In this document: piece by piece, positions 38,580 to 51,829 of the stretch
How positions within the stretch are numbered: position 1 is the first letter of the stretch
Layout: the number at the start of each line of letters is the position of its first letter
Assembly: GCA_015680685.1 (NCBI GenBank)
Contig: MNCI01017890.1
Coordinates: 881,332 to 945,331 of the forward strand
Source: Gnetum montanum
Lineage: Eukaryota; Streptophyta; Gnetopsida; Gnetales; Gnetaceae
Reading direction: 5' to 3'
Length of the DNA stretch: 64,000 bases
Notes under the pieces: model-generated
Told to the model about the DNA's origin: nothing
Seen by the model: only the letters and a program-made list of their open reading frames with translations
Database searches by the model: none
Program-made: the position numbers and the translations under genes

Positions 38580-41500
38580 TAGGATTCCATGTTGGGCCCC
38601 CTTTATTTCCATGTTGCTCAGTGTGGAAGAAGGGATCCTCTACGTGGAAACTAGAGAAAGTGAGTTTTGGAGCATTTAGAGATCCAAAATTGAGGTTTTA
38701 GGGCCTCCCTAAGATAGCATAGGGCCAACTCCATCAAAATCAGGCATGCTGAAGGTCTATAAAGACTAAAAAGCATGTTTTGATGCCTCCCCTCCTTGTT
38801 TCCACACTGGCCAATGTGGAAGAGAGGGGGTTTAGCATGGAGAATGAATATTCAAGCTAAAAAAGAGTGAAACAAGGTCAAATACATAGCCAAAACATCA
38901 ATTTTGGAGTTGTGCATCCCTTAGTTTCATTTTGTGGTAGTTTGAGATAGTTTTAGGTGTCAAAACATGTTGAAATAACTCCCCCCCCCCTCCCCCACCC
39001 TCTTTCCATGCTAAACATAGTATCCTTATCATAGAAGAGTGGGGGGACACTAGTTTCATAGATTTAGGGTGGTTTAAGTGTACATTGGCTAGGCTCCTAG
39101 GCCCCTAGGGTGGTCAATCATGATTCTGCAAGTTTGTGGTTGATTTTAAGCATATTTGGAGGTCATTCAAGTGCACTTAAGGTGTTGCTCCATGTTTCAC
39201 ACTGGGGGAAGTTACTCCAACATGGAGGATTTGGGGAAATGAATTTTTAAGATCAAAACAAGGTCAAATAAGCAAAATCTCAAGCCTATTAGGTCCTAGG
39301 CTTCTCTAGCATAGATCTTTGGCTTCTAGGAGTGTCATCTTGCCACCAGAAGTGGGAAAGTAGCTATTCCCCTTTTTTACATGATACCCAACATGTAAGG
39401 GGCCTCCTACAACATGGATGAAGCAATAATCCTAAATCTAGGCTAATTTGAGTTACAATCCACTATGCATGTTAACTTCTAGAGTTGCTAGGGCCAAGGG
39501 CTATGTTCCATGTCAAACTTTGGTACTTTTGAGTACTCCCAAGCTGTTTTTGAGCTCTCCCATTTTTCACATGCTAGGGAAATGGGACTCAACATGAAAG
39601 ACTAGGGGAAACCACTTTTTGACCATATGAGATAAGTTTTCTGAGGCTTGAAGGCTCCAATCACTACTAATAGATTTCTAGAGTGCATGTAAGGTCATTT
39701 GATGTTGTTTTGAGATGTTTATGAGCTCTAAATAAGTTTGCTCCTTAGTTTCCATTCTGGAAAGCATGGAGGATGAGATCTCCAATGTGGAAGAACCATA
39801 AATCTTAGATCGGTACTAGTTTTAACCTTAATCGATCATGCATGTGTGCCTCTAGGATTTCTGAGGTTGAGGACTAGGGTTTGAGCTCAAGTTTGCCTAG
39901 TTTGGAGGTTTTCCATATAGTTTTTGAGCTTCTCCCTCTATTTCCATTCTAGGGATAGTATGCCCAACATGGAAGTCTAGTGGAAAACAACTTTTTACAA
40001 TTTTTAATCATTTTTAATCATGCATGTAGGTCTCCAAGGTTGCTAATGTTGATTGTCAATGCTTGCTATTAAAATTTGGTCATTTCAATGGTTATGAAGT
40101 GAATTTTGATGTTTCCACTTTTTACACATTGGGGTTTCCATGCTCAGCATGGAAGATTGGGGGAAAACACTTTTTAGCTATTTATGATCAATTTTTACAA
40201 GCATGAGAGTCTTAAGATGTGTAAATGTGGTGCTAGGACACACAGAGGGCTTTCTGGGATTCAATTGAGGTCTTTGGAGGCTATTTTGGAGTTCCCCTAA
40301 TGTTTTTCCCTTTCTTCCATGATGGGCAACCAAGAGATCTTTATTTTTACTAATTTTTGGAATTCTTTCTATGCATGTGGGCTTTTAAGGTGGCTAGTGT
40401 CAATTGCTGACAACCAATGTCAAAATTTGGTGATTTAGAAGGGTTAATAGGAAAGTTTTGGGCTTTCCCATTTTTTCCACATTGGGGTTTCCATTCTCAA
40501 TGTGGAAGATTAGGGGGAAGTATTTTTTGACTATTTTTGATCAATTTTGACTATGCATGAGTATCTATAGGGGTGCTGGCATTGGCTATCAATGTCGAAG
40601 GTTGAAATCTAATCATTTTTAAGGCTATGAGTGGGTTTTTAAGCTTTCCCCCTTCCATCCACATTGAGAGTGGGAGCCTCAGCATGGATAGGATCCCCCT
40701 CAACATGAAGAACTAGGAGCAGGTAGTTTTGGTCATTTTAGATAACTTCTAAAAATTTGGTAGCTTCCAAAAGGATTTCTTTGCTTCTAGTAGTTCAATT
40801 TCATACAAAATTCCATAGTTTTGGCTTTCCCCCTTCTATCCATGCTGGTACTAGGATGCTCAGCATGGAAGAGGTCTCCCTAAAATAATAAAGTCAAATC
40901 TAGGCCAAATCAATATTTAATCAACCATGCATGTCGAGCTCCAGGATTGCCAATGTCGTTAGTTAATGTTTGGTACCAAGATCCATCAGTTTTGGAGTTT
41001 CTAGATGCCTCATGCAGTTTCCCCCTTTTTTATACATTGGGATTGATGGCCCCAATGTGGATGAGAGGGGGATGACAGTTTCATGCCATTTTTATTGTTT
41101 TAAGATCTTTGAAGGCTCCAAAGGGTTCCAATAGGGCCTAGGGGTCACTAGGCTATAAGAAATTGCTACTAGGTGGTCAATTTAGGCCATTCCTGGCTTC
41201 CCCTCTTCCATCCATGTTGGGAATAAGATGCTCAATGTGGATGAAGCCTTTCCCAATGTGGAAACATCAAATCACAAGGTTTCAACCAATTTCAACTAAG
41301 TTTGCTAAGGTTTCAGAACTGTTAGAGATGCTTGGATGGGTTCTAGGTCATGTGGGGTTCACTTTGGGGTAAAAATTGGGCTAGATGGGTTTTGGGGGTA
41401 ATAATAGGTGTTACCCTTCCTTCTTCAATTCTGGGCACTATTTCCTCAGTGTGGAAACCCATGTTGTCTAGTTTTGTCCATATCTTATCCCTTCTAGGAG

Positions 41501-41800
41501 CTTGAGGTTGAAAAACACAAGTCTTGGTTACCAAAAATGGAAAAATAATTATGTTTTAATATTTTTATCAAGTGGGAGGCATGTATCCATATTGGGTATG
41601 GTATCCCTAGTGTGGATGCAAGAGAGTTTAAGGTTTGATCATAGCTTTAGGTACTTAAGGGATTAAAACCCAACATTGATGCAATTTTGGATAGAAGAGA
41701 AGGTGTATGGTGGGGCCTATAATTCAAAAATTTGAAATTTTGAAAAGTGAAGCTATTTCCCACCAATCTTAGTGTTGAAGAAAGTTTTTCCCCTTTTTTC
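38580..41800 (+). repeat. ~185-bp tandem array, about 18 diverged units, upstream of D2
   Basis: Each unit has a C-rich stretch, then 'tccatgctgg...gctcagcatggaag...gggg', then a variable part often containing 'gcatg...tgctaatgtt...caatg'. Unit anchors lie near 38592, 38788, 38983, 39183, 39360, 39560, 39745, 39930, 40113, 40300, 40470, 40645, 40830, 41020, 41200, 41411, 41580 and 41780, so the period is 170-211 bp. The array stops about 270 bp before the D2 start codon. Open frames here (41163-41372 and others) follow the array and are not genes. Confidence 0.75.
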
Positions 41801-42071
41801 ACTTTAATGCACTTAGAGTTATTGTGCACTAAATTAGCAACTAAGGTTTAGAGGTTGGCATTTAGGTTTAGATGTAGTTTATATTGTTAAATTTTGTAAA
41901 TTTTTTATTACAATTGTCATTCTTGCAAACTGCACATTGGAAGAGAGCTCTGGTAGATATTTTTACTATAGAGAGCACCAATATTCAATTTAAAAGCCTT
42001 CCATCTCCCCTGTAGATAATGTTGAATCTTCATCTTCCTCAATTCTCATCCTTCCTAAGTTTGAGCCTACA

Positions 42072-45000
42072 ATGGCACCCAAGCAATGTGGAGGGAAAAG
42101 TTAGAATCCCAAGATTTAGAAGGTAGATGAGCATGCTAGGAAGTTGTTAAAGGTTCCTAGGCCTATCTCCATATAGGCCTCATATGTTACCACTCTAAGA
42201 TAGGCATTTCCACTTATTTTTGCTTTCATTTCTTTTCTTTTTTCTATGGTTTTCTTACTTTTCTTTACCACATGTGGGGTCGTTTTTCTTAAATCTACAT
42301 TGACAGAGGGGATAAAATGAAATTTTGACAAAATAACCCTTCTTATTTTGGCTGTTTCCACATGGATCCATGGTCATTTCATTTTTTTTTTGGCTTAATG
42401 GACTCAATTTTGAAAATTAAACATGTTGTTTTCATGCTTTGTTTCAAAATTTGGGGTAAGGGCCCTTTCTATCAGATCTAGGCTTAAGAATTCATTAAAA
42501 TTAAATTTTAACAAAATCCTACCCATTATTTTGGTTCTTTTTCTAATGGGTGTCAATCGTTTTGGATATTTTTTCTATGTTTTTATGGATACATTAAGTT
42601 GGGCTTTAGGAATTTTAGCTTTTTACATGAAAAAGCAAGTAATGTTGTGTATTTTTCCTAATAAAACAGCTACATATTTTGAACTTTTGATGATACAGGT
42701 TAATAGAACTTCATTTAAGCTTTCTAATGACTATTATCTTATTTGATTTGGATTAATAATGATGGAGTTATGACTATTTTCCTAAGGTTATGCAATTAAG
42801 TTTTTAGGCCATTTTTAGATTTTCATGTAAGTTCATGAAATTTTTCTAAGAAAATGACAAGAGTTTTGTCTAATTTTTGGCTATTTCTAAGTATTTTCTA
42901 GATTTATCTTTTCAACAAAGGTGAAATCACTTTGATTAAACTTAAAAAAAATTCGTAATGAATTGTTTATTAAGCGTATGTCAAAGGGAGGTTTGTGTCA
43001 TTTCTAGAATTTTGTCCACATTGGTAAATTAATTCTAAAACAATGATAAGGATTTTGAATTTTCTTTAAGCATGGGAACATATGACTCAATTTAAGCTTT
43101 CAAATGGTGTTATAATCACTCTATTTAGAGCTTAAAAAAAATTTTGACAAATTTTTTATCAACCCTACATGAAAGAGGGTTAATGATGATGGCTATGGTT
43201 TTTTGCTAATTTCGTCTATATTTCATGTAAAAATGGCTATGTACTTCTATTTGCAATGGTTATGGATGAACAGCCTATGACCTTAGGATTCTTTCCATGG
43301 TGGAATCACTAAAATCAAAGCTTGTATGAATTTTTGATAAATTTTTTGTTATGGCTGTGTAAATGAGGCAAAATCATAGTTGTAGCACATTACCCCTTTG
43401 GGGATGGAAGTGATTGATATGTGTAGCTTTTTTTGCCAATATGAAAACCTTATGCTTTAAATTTTTTTTATGTAAATAAAAAGCTTTACCATTTTTAGAA
43501 GGCTTATGGCTATATGTTTCTTTTTAAGTTTAAATGCTTTTTCTAAATTTATGCATGTTTTAGATTAAGGCTTAGCTTTGGCTATAATATTTTGGTTATG
43601 AAGTAAAAGGCTATAAAAGATGGTAATAATGATTTTATGGAATTTATTAAGCTTGAATAGATAAACACCTTAGAGATTTTTATATATTCTAATTTCACCT
43701 CTAACTAGATGTTTTTTTTTTCAAATTTGCTAAATATTTCCAATTGGTCATACTGCAAGGTTGTAATAATGTTTTCTTGTGGAATTCCTTAAGCTAATTT
43801 AGATAAACACCTTAGAGATTTTTATAGAGACTAATTTCACCTCTTACTAGAATTTTTCTTCAAATTTTCTAAGCAATTTCAATTGATCATAATGCTTTTT
43901 TTTTTTTTTTTTTGCTTCATGTAGGGTTTCCTTGAGGCCTATCCTCGTCATTGTGGAGTTGGTGGGTATTTTGTGCTACATTGTTCATCCAAAGATTAAT
44001 ACCCCACTCTCTGATATGCCTTTGGAAAAGGCTTCACTTTGGTTCCTACTTGGGGTAAGGTAATTCCTTACCTACATCATAAAGAACTTTAGTGTGATGT
44101 TGTGGTCACACTTGTCTATAGATGTGGCTGGGGCTATAGTGGAGTCTTTACTACCTCAGGCATCCAACTTGGTTGCTAGGTTCATCACTAACAAGCCACC
44201 AACAGGAGAAGTAGTAGATGTTATCATTCTACATTAACTCATAGAGATTTGGATGATGCCAGAGTATAGTTAATATAATTTTGACAATACCCTTATGGTG
44301 GTGCATAGAGCCCAAAAATTATTCTAGAACCTAGCTGGCACCATGTATCATCTACAGGGGTAAGCATTGTAATTATAATGTTTTTATGCTTTTGGCTTAA
44401 CTACCTTTCCTAACTTCATCGGTTTCAAAAACTTGTTGTAGGTACAAAGTCAATGATTAAGGCTTGGTCATCAATGATCAAATCTTGGTAGTGGCTCAAA
44501 TTTCTTTAGATGAATTCACCAAGAGTCCTTAGATTAGAACTATTATGTATTAACAATTAAGAAGAGACTTTGATACATATGCTTCAAGGTTCAACCTTGT
44601 ATAGAAGAAGTGTAAGGATTATGAAATGATGCACAACTGGTGGGAAAACTCTAACAACTTCGTGGACTAGACCCTTGCAATTGAAACCTCCACTCAAATC
44701 ACATCAAAGAAGAAGAGGAAAGGTAAACATAATGGCTATGGATTCTAATGTTTCATGGTTATGAAAATCCTAATTATTCTATGGCTCTGACTAGCTATTA
44801 AACTTGCTTATGTTGATGCTAAACTTTGTTTATTATTTTGCAAGACCTTCCACCTCTATTGATGTCACAATCTAACTTTCAGGATCACGTTATGATGATA
44901 CCCTCATCCTAAAGTTTGGTGAGGTGATACTAGCATAGGAGTGATTAAGGAAATAGATGCATAAACACATTCAAGCAAATATCTAGCATGTAGGTTTGCT

Positions 45001-47491
45001 TGATTTATTTATGGAACATATCCCTTCCATCCCTACTATAGAGATGTTGCATGTTATCCACTCCTTTGATGAGAAGGCTGGTCACTTTAGCATTATCATT
45101 TGACGTGTTAAGATCAACATAGACATTGATGAGAACCTTTTCTGCAACTTGTTTGATGTCCTTGCTAATAGGTCAAAGGTTTCCACCAAGATAGTTAAAT
45201 AATTAGGTCATCATAAGAAAGTTTTGAAGTAGCTTGGTGCCAACATGGACCACTCTAGAATTTTCATGGGTGGCTCCATAATCCTAATGCAAAGAAATCA
45301 TATCCTTTTTTCAAGTCTCATGCATTTCCTAAACTAGTATCACAAAATAAGGTGATTAATACTGCATAAGGATGACACCTAGTTTAACTAGGTAGCTGCT
45401 TTGACTGCTAAGCTTATGGAGGAGATCCTTAGACTCTACACAGACACCTCTATAATAATCCATATGCACTTTGCATTTTTTGTGGGTTATCTATAGAGAT
45501 TTTCAAAGGATTTGGTGGTGTACAAGAATGTGTGATGGATTTCCCAAGATCCATGGCAACTTTTTAGGCCTTGGATAAAGCACATTTGTCCAATGATGCA
45601 AGCATAAAATCCACCAAAGGGGATGGATGATATGTTATTTGCTATCACTAACGATCTTAATGTCAAGCAATGTAAGTCCCCTCTCACATTCCGAACAAGC
45701 ATCCTAGAGGCCAAATGACTATGTAGGAAGGCCAAAGGCACAGCTAGAGATAAGCTTAAGAGGCCTATGAAGGAAGCACCACTACCATCAAACCAACCTA
45801 CTTTGAAGAAGTTTAAGTTTTAGCTTAGGCCATTACAACAAGAAATTATAGGTATGCTTTGTTTAAGTTTGGTTATTTTATGTTTTAAAGTTTATGGCTA
45901 CTTTATGGTTTTATGTATTAACTAGCTTTCTATGTGCTATGGTTTTAGACAAGTGTTAGGCCATGGAAGCCCAAGCTTCCACAGGGGCAAAACAAAGGCA
46001 TCCATAAGAGGCACTCCTAAAGTAACTTGAGGTTGAAGGGTTTGCTAACATAGATATAAATGATCTAGATGCCTTGTTTAGTGAGGTGGTACTAGGTACA
46101 TCTCCCATCATCATTCCAAAGGAGGAAGAGGAGTAGAAGCCAGGTATGCCCATGCCTTAATATTTTTGTTATATCTTATAGTTTAATTTTGGTTTTCATC
46201 CTAACCATTTGATGATTATTATGCTTATAGTAGTTCCTGAGCCACTAGTGCAAGCACCTGTCCCTAAGTTTCCTATGAAACCATGGGTGAAGAATCCATA
46301 CAAGGTGGAGTTCATGCATGGGATGGCTAAGAACATCATTGACTGGTTGCTATAGGTTACACCCGAGATAGGAAAGGACTTCATTTTATGTGCCTTAGTT
46401 GTTTGGCTATGTCATAGGTTGTGCTTATGTTATGGCCATCTTAGATTGTATATCATGTCTATTGGTTGTATTTGTATGTTTTTGTAGTGCCTTCTATGGA
46501 GTGGGATCCCAGTAGAGACATGGAGACTGACTCCCTACTTAAGCTTCCCTTTGATGTATCTAGTGTGCCTTTAAAGTTTTATGAGACTACTACTAATCTA
46601 GCAATCTCATTTGCAAAAAATTCATGAGAGCGAGAGAGGTCCAACAAATCCCTATGGGAGGACGTTGTGGGTTTAAGGTAAAAGACTCAATAATAAGAGG
46701 AAACTATTAGAGATCTTGAAGATCACAAGGCCTTTATGGAAGCCCAAGTGGCTAACTCAGGGAAATTGTGAACTAAGGAGATCACATGGACTCACTACTA
46801 GCACACCATTCAAGACAAAGTAGCGATCTTATAAGAGATGGTGGAACAACAGATGTAGAGGAAATCATCTCCTAGAAGGTTGAGAACTAGAAAGATCACT
46901 ACGCTTGAATCCTAAAAGGGGGTAAGAAAAAAAATTCCACAAGTGATAGTACAAGGTAGATCATGGGGCCTACCTTAAGTGGCTTAAGGAGGAACTGGTT
47001 GAATAGTGTAAGAGAGAGTTTTTCATCTAGGAGATCCAAGTAGCAAGTACTTATCAACTTTTTGAGAGTACTCTCATGGTAGATCAATCCCCTACTACTC
47101 AAATTAGCACTACTACATGTGAGACCTCTATAGTTGCTGTTACTTGGAAGCCACCTACTTGGACTACTATAGATAGGATCAACATCCTTTTTTGTGTTGA
47201 TCTTGAGGATGTTGACTAGGTAAACATGATGAAGGAGTAGATCCTCCATCATTTGGAGGAAAGCCTTCCACATCTACCCCCAAAAGTAATGAAGCCAGAA
47301 TCTTCACAGGTTTGATATATTTTATGTTTTGTACTTTTAGTTTTTGTTCATGGTTTTTGCTATTGGTTGCTAACTAGCTATATGTTGTTGCATTTTAGGC
47401 CTTAGGAGACATTAGCAACCCCAACGGTAATGGTGGGAATGACCCATGACTTCCACCTCTTGATGCCACTTAGCAACCTCCATCAACTTAG
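42072..47491 (+). pseudogene. D2: second, longer copy of the unidentified multi-exon gene
   Basis: Family not recognised. Exons: 42072-~42160, 43924-44359, 44442-44722, 44845-45851, 45949-46143, 46231-46355, 46488-47309 and 47399-47491. Donors are GTAAGC, GTAAAC, GTATGC and GTATGC; acceptors end in TAG or AAG after T-rich tracts. Joined exons stay in one frame across most introns, nearly all phase 1. Visible parts: basic start MAPKQCGG; exon 4 with VYKNV*WISQDPWQLFRPW and a Lys/Arg-rich end; exon 5 acidic (NIDINDLDALFSEVV, then EEEE); exon 6 VPKFPMKPWVKNPYKVEF; exon 7 charged and coiled-coil-like at its start, then VTWKPPTWTTIDRINILF; exon 8 short, Asn/Gly/Pro-rich. Stops are mostly CAG/CAA/CGA/TGG transitions. 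It was a spliced protein of very roughly 700-900 residues, now a pseudogene, opposite in strand to the surrounding gypsy element. Confidence 0.65.
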
Positions 47492-47928
47492 CTTGTTTGG
47501 ATTTTTGTTTTTATTTTTGTGTTAATGGCTATCATTAGCCAAGACTATGTTATAGATGCTTATTATTTTGTGGACATTTTTTCCACATAGTGTGGTCATA
47601 GATATGTATGTTATGGATACTTTAACTTTAAATTTAAATTTCGATTTTATTTTGACCACATATATCTATAGTTGTAATAGATGTAGTAAACATTATGAAT
47701 GTTGAGGATGGCTATGTTGCCATCTTGGTGATAACAACAAATGGATAATCAATGCAATAATAGGCTAAAAAAGGAAGTATAATAATAAACAAGATGTTTT
47801 CTTGTTTTAGGTCATCATAGGCATAGGTTATATTGTGTTGCCATTTTAAGGCCATAGTGAGCCTTCATTTGTGATTGTGGCTATGTTACCATTTGAAGGC
47901 CATGGTGGGCCATATTTCCAATTTATAG

Positions 47929-48170
47929 TCTTGGTGGACTATGATGCTCGTTTAAGATCATAGCAGACTGATTATGAAAAAGAAATATATTTATAAGAAT
48001 TTTTTATTTTTACAATACGAGTAAAAGTAAAGAAAGGCTATAATAAATAAGTAAAAATGCAAATGAGCTTTAGCTACATGCATAAAGAGTAAAATAAAAT
48101 TGCATGAAAGAGTATAATAAATTAAAAAAGAAAGGTTAGGCTATATGGCTATTTGTAATTTGGTTATAAG
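47929..48170 (+). repeat. Right direct repeat flanking the D2 insert
   Basis: 'ggactatgatgctcgtttaagatcatagcag', then 'aaggctataataa' and 'taaaaaagaaaggttaggctata...atttggtt', matching 38157-38440 in the same orientation. Confidence 0.4.
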
Positions 48171-48639
48171 GGCATATGATGGAGAAGGTTAAGGTGAACT
48201 TCACTTGTGTAGATTCTTCAATATCTTTGTAAGGTTATGGAATGAGTAAGGCCTATTCTAAACAAGCTTACATTTTTCATCCCCTTTTCTTAAAATTTTA
48301 AAATGAACTTCATCTCATAATGTAGCCAGTTGCTTATTATTATCATTGTTGGATTGTTGCTTTCTTTTCAACTATGGGATTTCATGGCTAGGAGGTTCTT
48401 CTTGAAGCTCCACTTCAGACCCCTACTCTATGTTTACATTGTTGATAGGTAAGGGAACCACATTATAACCATGAATGATGATTCACATCCCTCATAAGAA
48501 ATGTAAATTTCTTAATGGATGGAAGAGGACATAACTTGTAATTGAGCCAACCAGGTTCCTCACAGGATCAAGTTGAATCCTAGTATTTTCTCCATTACAA
48601 AGAAATTGGTAGTTGTGGGGAATTACTCACAAAATCCAA

Positions 48640-49044
48640 GGATATGGATCCCTTGATGGCAACCCTTGATCCATTGAAGGAATTAAGAGCTATAGTGATT
48701 GTAGGTTGTATCTACTCAGTTAAGACCAAGTGTTTGATAGTGATGCATGGAATGACGTTAGTTGTAACTCCATCATCAACATGCACCCAATGTACTTTAA
48801 ATTTCCCTATGTATATGGTTATGAATAAAGGAGCCCTAGTTACTTCTCCACTTTTGAAATTAACCTTAATTTTGCTATCACAAAATATTAGAGGTGTTGA
48901 CTTCTCTCCCCTTAGTGAGGGAGGGACCATCACTACATGGATGACTTCCTCATTAGTAGGGATATCCTCACTAATGGGGATAGAAATTAACAATTTAACT
49001 AACACCTCATGATGTGTGGTAGAATTCATGATTAGGTCATACAA
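48640..49044 (-). pseudogene. G1 gypsy aspartic protease (decayed but largely open)
   Basis: A 110-residue open stretch ends VHVDDGVTTNVIPCITIKHL, which matches the active-site region 'VLVDGGAGVNVMP' of Tat-like gypsy proteases; the D[ST]G triad reads DDG here. Upstream in the element are YIGKFKVHW and a Thr/Pro/Glu-rich stretch. It processes the polyprotein in active relatives. It is the last gag-pro part before the nested insert. Confidence 0.75.
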
Positions 49045-49049
49045 GCTTA

Positions 49050-50110
49050 AGATTATATTCTTTTACTTATGGAATTGTCTGACTCGGTCCATTACACTAA
49101 GGAAGTTTTTTTCATTAGCCATGAGCTTTTCATCCCAATTGTACTTTACTTCCTCCATGCACCTCAAAATGTGATCTTTAGCTTTAGATTGTGGTTGTTG
49201 GATATTTTTTCCATTATTCTAGTTATGGGCTTTGGAGTCTTCCTATGGCTTGTCATTTGAATAGGATTGAGCAGAGGACGTCATGGGTATAGCTAATATG
49301 AGAGTGGGCTTCATTGGGTCCACTTTCTTTTGTGCCTCTATCTACTTAGCACCCTTACTACTAGGCTTTTGATTATACTTTTTCCTTTTCTTAGTTGAGG
49401 TTTTTTGGTTATCAAACATCAATTGTAAGGAAGAGGAAATAGCATTGGCCACCACAGGCAATTGATTATTGTGTAATTATTTGGGCTATGGCCAATTTGG
49501 TTGTGTGATGCTAAGATACCCTGATGACAAAAGGATACCTTGGATGCACTTGTCATGGTACTCTTATGATATAGGGGGATCTTGAGCTAATGGAGGTAGA
49601 AGAAGCCCTTTCATCACAAGGGGGTACTCGGATCACGAATGGTTCTTTGGGGGATTTCCAATCATCATCAATGTTGAATGCTAAAATGATGTAAGGGCTA
49701 TCACTATCATTCAATAGATCCTTATAAATTTAAATTGACTAATTTTATGGTCGAACTAGGTTGGAAGCATATAAGACTAGCTCCCCCTTATCTATCATCC
49801 TCTATAGGTCATCCCTCAGTGTGAGGAAAAAGTTTGTATCATGACTAGGCAGCTAGTAATAGTGGCAAAAGTGGTCTAACTTGAAGTACTTAGGTAGTTA
49901 AGGGCCATCCTTCATTACTCTAGTGTGATCTTTGGCTATTTCACAAAGTTTATCATGCTTCTTTCTAGAAGCTTCAGACATCTGTTTGTATTGAATGCAC
50001 CCACTTTTCAAAAGTTAGTCTAATAGCTTTGATGGTTTTAATGGTAAAGTATTGCATTTGGACCAATCCTTTCTTTCAAAATTAGGTATGGTTGTTATCG
50101 ATGTAGTGGA
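49050..50110 (-). pseudogene. G1 gypsy gag, C-terminal part (decayed)
   Basis: Near 49800-49880 the minus strand reads FCHYYXLPSHDTNFFLTLRDDL followed by RMIDKGEL, equivalent to the 'CxFHxxxGHxTxxCxxLRDxIExLIxxG' zinc-knuckle segment of Tat-like gag, with the metal-binding residues damaged. A Lys/Ser-rich linker to the protease follows (49300-49400). Confidence 0.65.
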
Positions 50111-50119
50111 CCCAGAGGT

Positions 50120-51488
50120 TTATGGTTGGTTATTGAGGTCATTAGTACGGGCCTTATGTGGGTTGTCCCTTGGCCCCTGGTTCATGATCTTTGTTTCTTT
50201 GATCATAGTTGCTATGGTGACATTTTTTTGTTTGCTCTTTTCTTTGTCTCTCCCTGTATGTTGATTTTTATATGCTATATAGGTTGGATCATGACTGGCC
50301 TCCATAACATCTTCAATACTTTTAGTTTGAGAAAATGCCTGGCTAAGGGATCGTGGATCAAGGTCATTTAGCTTGGACTTGATAAAGTCATAAACTACTT
50401 TCTTAAATATGGCCAATAGGTGGGCTTCAACTACAGGCTTTGGTATTTCATTCAGCAGTTCATTCCACTATTGAATGAATTTCTACACTAGCTCAAGGGA
50501 TCCCTACTTGACCTTCATGAGTTGATCAAGTGTTCTGTTAGGCTTCAAGTTATACTTGAAGTGGTTGAAAACCTGGGCAATCAAGTCCTCCAAAGAGGAT
50601 CTGTATCTCCTAGGTAATGCACCTTACCAATCAAGTGCTTTTTTAGGTAATCCCCTAGGTGATTGTATGAGGCCATGATTGCAAGAGTAAGCACTTGAAT
50701 CTCAAGTTTATAAGGTGAGAATTAGGGTCACCTTCTCTATTGTATTTGCTAAACTAGAAAATAGGGATACCAAGAGGAAGTGTCAAGGGTGGGACCACAA
50801 GACTGATTGGATCATCCTGGTAGAGGTCCATAATCTTGACACTTTGTGAAGTAAAAGATTTAGGCCTCCTCAACTTCTCCGTTAGGTCCTAGATCATCTA
50901 AAAGGCTTCATGTAGATCCTATGGTGGCCTTGTTGATTTTGGAATTTTCACATATGATTGTAGCATTTTTTGTAAGGCTTGTGGCCTTGCTATGGGTTGC
51001 AAGACTAAAGGAAGAGGTTGTGTTATGGTTGCATCTTGTGGGCCAAACAAGGAAAAGGATGTATGTGCTGATACTTGAGGCACAAATAGAATAAAGAGGG
51101 TGTGTGATCCATAAGTTGCTTGGGGTCCCATCATGGACCATGCAAAGGTAGTTAATGGATTTGTGATGGTAAAAACCATTGTTGATGGTTACATAGATTG
51201 AGGTTGTGTGGAAAATGGCATAGATGTGTTGGTTGTAACATTGATTGAGTTTGATGTGTGGCTATGACTTGGAATGGGGATAGCCATGGTAGGGTAGGAA
51301 GGAGTGAAAGATGGTAGCATCATGCCCATAGACAAAACAAAAGTATTAGGGGAAGGCACTATGACCTTGGAAGATGTTTGCTGGAACAATCCTCCCAAGA
51401 TGTTTTGGAACTCAAATTCGATCCTAAATTCATCCTCCTCTTCTTGTTGTTCTTCTGAGCTATGTTTGTCATCTTCCTCTTCCATCAT
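50120..51488 (-). pseudogene. G1 gypsy gag, N-terminal and capsid part (decayed)
   Basis: Starts with an acidic segment (MMEEEDDKHSSEEQQEEEDE at 51488), then a Ser/Thr/Pro-rich region continuous in one frame to ~50919 apart from a stop near 51190. The capsid-like part begins with FSKYNREGDPNSHL (~50690-50760), the 'xFxxYxGxGDPxxHL' mark of plant gypsy gag. It continues with LKPNRTLDQLMKVKXGSLE and VXKFIQXWNELLNEIP (~50450-50560) and FKKVVYDFIKSKLNDL (50360-50410). Plus-strand frames over this area are shadows. Confidence 0.8.
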
Positions 51489-51829
51489 GATTAATTAAGT
51501 TAGGATGTTGGCATAGATAGTAGTTAGAGGTATTTGATCATACGGGGAAGGGACATGCTCTCTCCCATCTCGATGTATGAGCTCAAACTCCCTTTTTGCC
51601 TCTACTTCCACATGTGGAATCATGATGCCAGCCTACATTTTGGTGCAAATGTAGTGATAACTGTCTTCATTTATGAAGGTAAAGTTAGGACTCTCCCCTC
51701 TGGCCCTCAAAGATCACCTACATTCAATGATGGTAGGGTATTTGGGGTCATAGACCCTCATGGCTTGTTGGAGGATGAGGGGTAATCTGGTGGACTATTG
51801 GATAGACATAATTATTTTTTTTGAAAATG

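Noticed and set aside
42423-42746. 107-residue open frame with hydrophobic segments as a membrane protein
   Set aside because: It lies in the first intron of D2, has no homologous frame in the other copy, and comes from T-rich sequence.
43924-44722. D gene exons as a plant mobile domain (MAIN/PMD) or gag protein
   Set aside because: I could not match the conserved tryptophan and motif order of either family; left as unidentified.
51304-51498. Plus-strand frame with a serine run
   Set aside because: Shadow of the acidic, Glu-rich start of the gypsy gag on the opposite strand.
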